Shown here one piece after another: positions 60,977 through 64,000 of a DNA stretch of 64,000 nucleotides; within the stretch, counting starts at the first letter, position 1; each line of letters starts with the position of its first letter. The stretch spans positions 434,001 through 498,000 of the forward strand of contig NZ_JAFCJS010000006.1 in NCBI RefSeq assembly GCF_018130825.1, given 5' to 3'. The DNA comes from Bradyrhizobium liaoningense. Lineage in GTDB: Bacteria; Pseudomonadota; Alphaproteobacteria; Rhizobiales; Xanthobacteraceae. The position numbers and the translations under genes are program-made. The notes under the pieces were generated by a model that made no database searches, was not told the DNA's origin, and saw only the letters and a list, made by a program, of their open reading frames with translations.

Positions 60977-61903
60977 TCAGCTCGCAGCCAGTTGGGCCGG
61001 AAGCCGGAATTCGATGTTTTCCTCGCGACCGGGGAGCACCTGGACCTTGACCGGTCCGATCCGCCGCATCGCTTCGATCACGTCATCCACGAGTACCTCA
61101 GGCGCCGAGGCGCCGGCCGTGACGCCGACGGTCCTGGCATCTTTCAACCACTCCGGATTGAGCTCGCTGCCGTCGGCAATCAAATAACTCGCGACGCCGG
61201 CTTCGGTGCCGATTTCGCGGAGCCGGTTCGAGTTCGAGCTGTTGGCAGCGCCCACCACCAAGATCACGTCGACCAGCTTGCTCAAGTCCCTTACCGCAGA
61301 TTGGCGGTTCTGTGTCGCATAGCAGATATCCCGGATATCCGGGCCTTGAATATCTGTAAAGCGGGCCTGGAGGGCCGCAATGATGTCCCTGGTGTCGTCG
61401 ACCGACAGGGTGGTCTGGGTGATGTAGGCCACTGGGCTATCCGGCGGCAGGGTCAGGGCCTTAACCTCTTCAACGCTTTGAACAAGCAGCACCGGCCCCG
61501 GGACCTGGCCCATCGTGCCCTCGACCTCGGGGTGGCCGGCATGGCCGATCAGGATCAGGGTGCGGCCCTTGGAGATGTACCGCTTCCCCTGATTGTGAAC
61601 TTTCGTGACCAGCGGGCAGGTGGCATTGAGCACCGGAAGGTCGCGCGCGGCGGCCTCTTCCTCGACGCTGCGGGCGACGCCATGGGCGCTGAAGACCGTG
61701 ACCGCCTTCGGCGGAACCTCGGACAGCTCCTCGACGAAGATGGCGCCCTTGTTCTTCAGGCTCTCGACCACGTATTTGTTATGCACGATCTCGTGGCGCA
61801 CGTAGACGGGCGGGCCGTATTTCTCCAGGGCCCGTTCCACGATCTCGATCGCACGCACCACGCCCGCACAGAAGCCGCGCGGCTGCGCCAGATAAACTTC
61901 CAT
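60977..61903 (-). CDS. ispH: 4-hydroxy-3-methylbut-2-enyl diphosphate reductase
   Basis: A 308-residue [4Fe-4S] enzyme, the last step of the MEP pathway producing IPP and DMAPP. The three cluster cysteines are C12 (QPRGFCAGVVRAI), C96 (NATCPLVTKVH) and C194 (RDICYATQNRQ), spaced as in E. coli IspH. ATG 61903 (MEVYLAQPRG) is the family start; the upstream open frame is not homologous. It lies upstream of hpnH in a two-gene unit, physically tying isoprenoid precursor supply to hopanoid synthesis. Confidence 0.95.
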   Translation of the reverse strand: MEVYLAQPRGFCAGVVRAIEIVERALEKYGPPVYVRHEIVHNKYVVESLKNKGAIFVEELSEVPPKAVTVFSAHGVARSVEEEAAARDLPVLNATCPLVTKVHNQGKRYISKGRTLILIGHAGHPEVEGTMGQVPGPVLLVQSVEEVKALTLPPDSPVAYITQTTLSVDDTRDIIAALQARFTDIQGPDIRDICYATQNRQSAVRDLSKLVDVILVVGAANSSNSNRLREIGTEAGVASYLIADGSELNPEWLKDARTVGVTAGASAPEVLVDDVIEAMRRIGPVKVQVLPGREENIEFRLPAQLAAS

Positions 61904-62138
61904 AGGACGCCCATCACGCAAGTTGCACCAATTCGCTTCTCTGTCCCCAGCGGCCCTGACCAATGGGTTGCAATAAACGCACCATTGGCCTCGCGCACGC
62001 GGTAACCGCCCACCCCAACTGGGCCCCGGCGCATGGAGGCACAGCACTTTGTGTCAAAAAATCGGCAGAAAGGAAAGCTCGGATGAAACCATGTTCCCTG
62101 CCGGCTGAATTTCGCGGTACCATAGTATAGGAATTGCC

Positions 62139-62167
62139 GTGAGCAAAATGGCGACATTTGTGCTCAC
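62139..62167. promoter_or_regulatory. Inverted repeat in the ispH-hpnN divergent region
   Basis: GTGAGCA-AAAT and ATTT-GTGCTCAC form a 29-bp dyad with one gap. It lies 236 nt upstream of ispH and 192 nt upstream of hpnN, and could be an operator or a hairpin in either leader. No regulator is assigned. Confidence 0.4.
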
Positions 62168-62300
62168 CCCTTCGTCACTTTCCCGCCTCAACTCCACGGC
62201 TATACCGACCGCCCCGCATGATTTTGCCATGGTCTCCCGCCGTTTACCTCGAACCCTTGTTGCGGCGAGAACCACCCAAAACAGCAATAGGTTTCGCCCG

Positions 62301-62325
62301 GGAACTCCGATAAACAGCGGGCGTT
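62301..62325 (+). promoter_or_regulatory. EcfG (general stress response) promoter candidate for hpnN
   Basis: GGAAC at 62301-62305, a 16-nt spacer, then CGTT at 62322-62325: a perfect match to the alphaproteobacterial EcfG consensus. It ends 33 nt before the hpnN GTG, which places a start site at a reasonable distance. EcfG control of hopanoid genes (hpnP) is established in R. palustris; control of hpnN here is inferred. Confidence 0.7.
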
Positions 62326-62358
62326 TCCGGCAAGCTGTTAACACCAGAAAGAAATGAT

Positions 62359-64000
62359 GTGCTGCAAAGCGTAGTCGTTGCCATCGTCAGGGCCTGCACC
62401 CGGTTTGCCTCCCTCGTCGTCGTTCTCGGGCTCCTGCTGTCGGTGGCCGCGGGCCATTACGCTGCGCGCCATTTCGCCATCAACACCGATATCAATTCGC
62501 TGATTGCCCAAAATCTCGACTGGCGGCAGCGCGACCAGCAATTCGACCGCGCCTTCGACCGTGACGCGACAATTCTCGCGGTCGTCGAGGCCAAGACGCC
62601 CGAGTTGACGACCGCCGCGGCGGACGCGCTCTATGCGAAGCTGAAAGACGACAAGACCAATTTCGTGTCGATGCAGCAGCTCGGCACCGGCGAGTTCTTC
62701 GAGCGCAATGGCCTGTTGTTCCTGCCGACCGAAGAGGTCGCCAAGGCGACCGGTCAGTTCGAATCCGCAGCGCCCCTGATCGAGATCATGGCCGGCGATC
62801 CCTCGATCCGCGGCCTGACCGGCGCGCTCGAGACCGGGCTTGCCGGCGTCAAGCGGGGGCAGGTGAAGCTCGACGGCACCGAGCGGCCCTTCAACCAGAT
62901 CGCGCAGACCGTCGAGACCGTGCTCAACAAGGGCAATGCGACGTTCTCCTGGCGCGAGCTCGTCAGCGACGAGCCGCTGTCGGATTCGGACAAGCGCGCC
63001 TTCATCGAGTTCAAGCCGATCCTCGACTACAACGCGCTGGAGCCCGGCAAGGACGCCACGGATGCAATCCGCAAGGCCGCCGCCGACCTCGATTTTCCGA
63101 CCAAATTCCAGGCGCGGGTGCGGCTGACCGGTCCGGTCCCGATCGCGAACGAGGAATACGCCACCGTTCAGGAAGGCGCCGTCGTCAACGGTGTCGGCAC
63201 CGTCCTCGTCGTGCTGCTCATCCTGTGGCTGGCGCTGCATTCGGGGAAGATCATCTTCGCCGTGTTCATCAATCTCTTCGTCGGCCTCGCGATCACGACG
63301 GCGGCCGGCCTGATGATGGTCGGATCATTCAATTTGCTGTCGATTGCGTTCGCGGTGCTGTTCGTCGGCCTCGGCGTCGATTTCGGCATCCAGTACAGCG
63401 TCCGCTATCGCTCGGAGCGCTACAAGCACAACGACCTCCGCGGTGCGCTGGTGCTGGCTGCGAAACGCTCGGCGGTGCCGCTGTCGCTGGCGGCGATGGC
63501 GACCGCGGCAGGCTTCCTTTGCTTCATGCCGACGGACTACAAGGGCATCGCGGAGCTGGGCCAGATCGCCGGCGTCGGCATGCTGGTGGCCTTCCTCTCC
63601 TCGATCACCGTTCTGCCGGCAATGCTGAAGTTGCTGAACCCGCCCGGCGAGATGGAGCCGGTCGGCTACGCTTTCCTCGCGCCGCTCGATCACTTCCTGG
63701 AGAAACACCGCGTGCTGGTTGTGGGCGGCACGCTTCTGCTGGCGCTCGCCGGCCTGCCGCTGCTCTATTTCATGAAGTTCGACTTCAACCCGATGAACCT
63801 GCGCAATCCGCACGCCGAGTCGATCGCGACCTTCCTCGACCTGCGCAAGGATCCCAACACCGGCGCCAATGCCATCAACGTGATGACCACGTCCGAGGAG
63901 CAGGCAAGGCAGGTCGAGGCGAGGCTCGAGAAGGTGCCCGAAGTGCTCCGGGTGATGTCGCTCGACAGCTTCGTGCCCCAGGACCAGCAGCCGAAGCTGA
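62359..64000 (+). CDS. hpnN: Hopanoid RND transporter HpnN, N-terminal part (3' end outside window)
   Basis: 547 codons are visible and the frame runs off the window. GTG 62359 (MLQSVVVAIVRACTRFASLV) leads into TM1 (SLVVVLGLLLSVAAGHY), a periplasmic loop of ~250 residues, then a helix cluster (GTVLVVLLILWLALHSGKII, LLSIAFAVLFVGLGVDFGIQ) with RND-type Asp, and the start of the second half (LDHFLEKHRVLVVGGTLLLA). HpnN moves hopanoids to the outer membrane in R. palustris. It is divergent from ispH-hpnH. It resembles the permease at 48105-50471 in plan (short N-terminus, periplasmic loop, helix cluster). Confidence 0.93.
   Translation, partial: MLQSVVVAIVRACTRFASLVVVLGLLLSVAAGHYAARHFAINTDINSLIAQNLDWRQRDQQFDRAFDRDATILAVVEAKTPELTTAAADALYAKLKDDKTNFVSMQQLGTGEFFERNGLLFLPTEEVAKATGQFESAAPLIEIMAGDPSIRGLTGALETGLAGVKRGQVKLDGTERPFNQIAQTVETVLNKGNATFSWRELVSDEPLSDSDKRAFIEFKPILDYNALEPGKDATDAIRKAAADLDFPTKFQARVRLTGPVPIANEEYATVQEGAVVNGVGTVLVVLLILWLALHSGKIIFAVFINLFVGLAITTAAGLMMVGSFNLLSIAFAVLFVGLGVDFGIQYSVRYRSERYKHNDLRGALVLAAKRSAVPLSLAAMATAAGFLCFMPTDYKGIAELGQIAGVGMLVAFLSSITVLPAMLKLLNPPGEMEPVGYAFLAPLDHFLEKHRVLVVGGTLLLALAGLPLLYFMKFDFNPMNLRNPHAESIATFLDLRKDPNTGANAINVMTTSEEQARQVEARLEKVPEVLRVMSLDSFVPQDQQPKL

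Larger units (their letters stand above)
61904..62358. other. 455-bp divergent region between ispH and hpnN
   Basis: Holds the 5' regions of both transcripts: an EcfG-type motif for hpnN at 62301-62325 and an inverted repeat at 62139-62167 (GTGAGCA...TGTGCTCAC). A 72-codon plus-strand open frame (62139-62357) has a basic, low-complexity product and no homologue I recognise; I judge it non-coding. Confidence 0.5.

Noticed and set aside
62139..62357. 72-codon plus-strand open frame between ispH and hpnN
   Set aside because: Basic, Ser/Thr/Arg-rich product, no family, and it runs through the EcfG-type motif; better explained as a leader region.

Overview
The window reads as chromosomal DNA of a slow-growing rhizobium of the Bradyrhizobium/Rhodopseudomonas group. 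The evidence is the uniformly high G+C coding bias, the near-complete hopanoid pathway with the 2-methylhopanoid methylase HpnP, and many short palindromic intergenic elements of the kind scattered through Bradyrhizobium chromosomes (families beginning CGTAGGGTGGGCAAAG, GTAGCCCGGATGGAG, TCATTGCGAGGAGCG and GTCCCGGCGAAGGCCGGGAC). I see no tRNA, rRNA, CRISPR array or intact insertion sequence.

Layout, 1-20 kb: the 3' part of ppc (PEP carboxylase); a four-gene minus-strand unit (DUF35 OB-fold/zinc ribbon, SCP-x-type thiolase, SDR, Tat-exported SMP-30 lactonase) facing an amidase/DUF2848 pair; a tandem of two 2-oxoglutarate/Fe(II) oxygenases, the second being AlkB; then a homoprotocatechuate catabolic unit on the minus strand (hpaH, hpaF, hpaE, hpaD, a single-domain FAH-family enzyme, a ThDP enzyme) facing hpaR. 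A perfect 16-bp palindrome between hpaH and hpaR is the probable HpaR operator. Next come an HpaI/GarL-type aldolase and garD.

20-37.6 kb: an Aer-like receptor split into a PAS gene and an MCP gene exactly at a (CT)5 repeat; a transglutaminase/ATP-grasp-alpha-E/transglutaminase cluster; an HD hydrolase; an alpha/beta hydrolase; a Rieske-FAD reductase; an HdeD-like protein; an MlrC-type M81 protein facing an ABC binding protein; and an acyl-CoA dehydrogenase (ACAD).

37.6-42.0 kb: an accessory patch with a possibly frameshifted hypothetical gene, a Tat-signal epoxide hydrolase, a transposase remnant, a small membrane ORF, DoxX and an exported hypothetical protein. It ends with a decayed same-orientation fragment of the ACAD 3' region, so the patch is bracketed by ACAD sequence.

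42-64 kb: a chemoreceptor, then a hopanoid-centred region. It holds eutB-hpnP-eutC followed by an RND/MMPL permease; several small exported proteins; hpnC-hpnD-hpnE-shc-hpnG as one overlapping operon closed by a terminator; and hpnH-ispH on the opposite strand with a near-identical terminator. Last is the 5' part of hpnN, preceded by a perfect GGAAC-N16-CGTT motif (EcfG, general stress response). IspH supplies isoprenoid precursors; HpnC/D/E make squalene; Shc cyclises it; HpnH adds adenosine; HpnG removes adenine; HpnP methylates at C-2; HpnN is the outer-membrane transport RND protein. All functions are assigned by reading the sequence; no database search was run.
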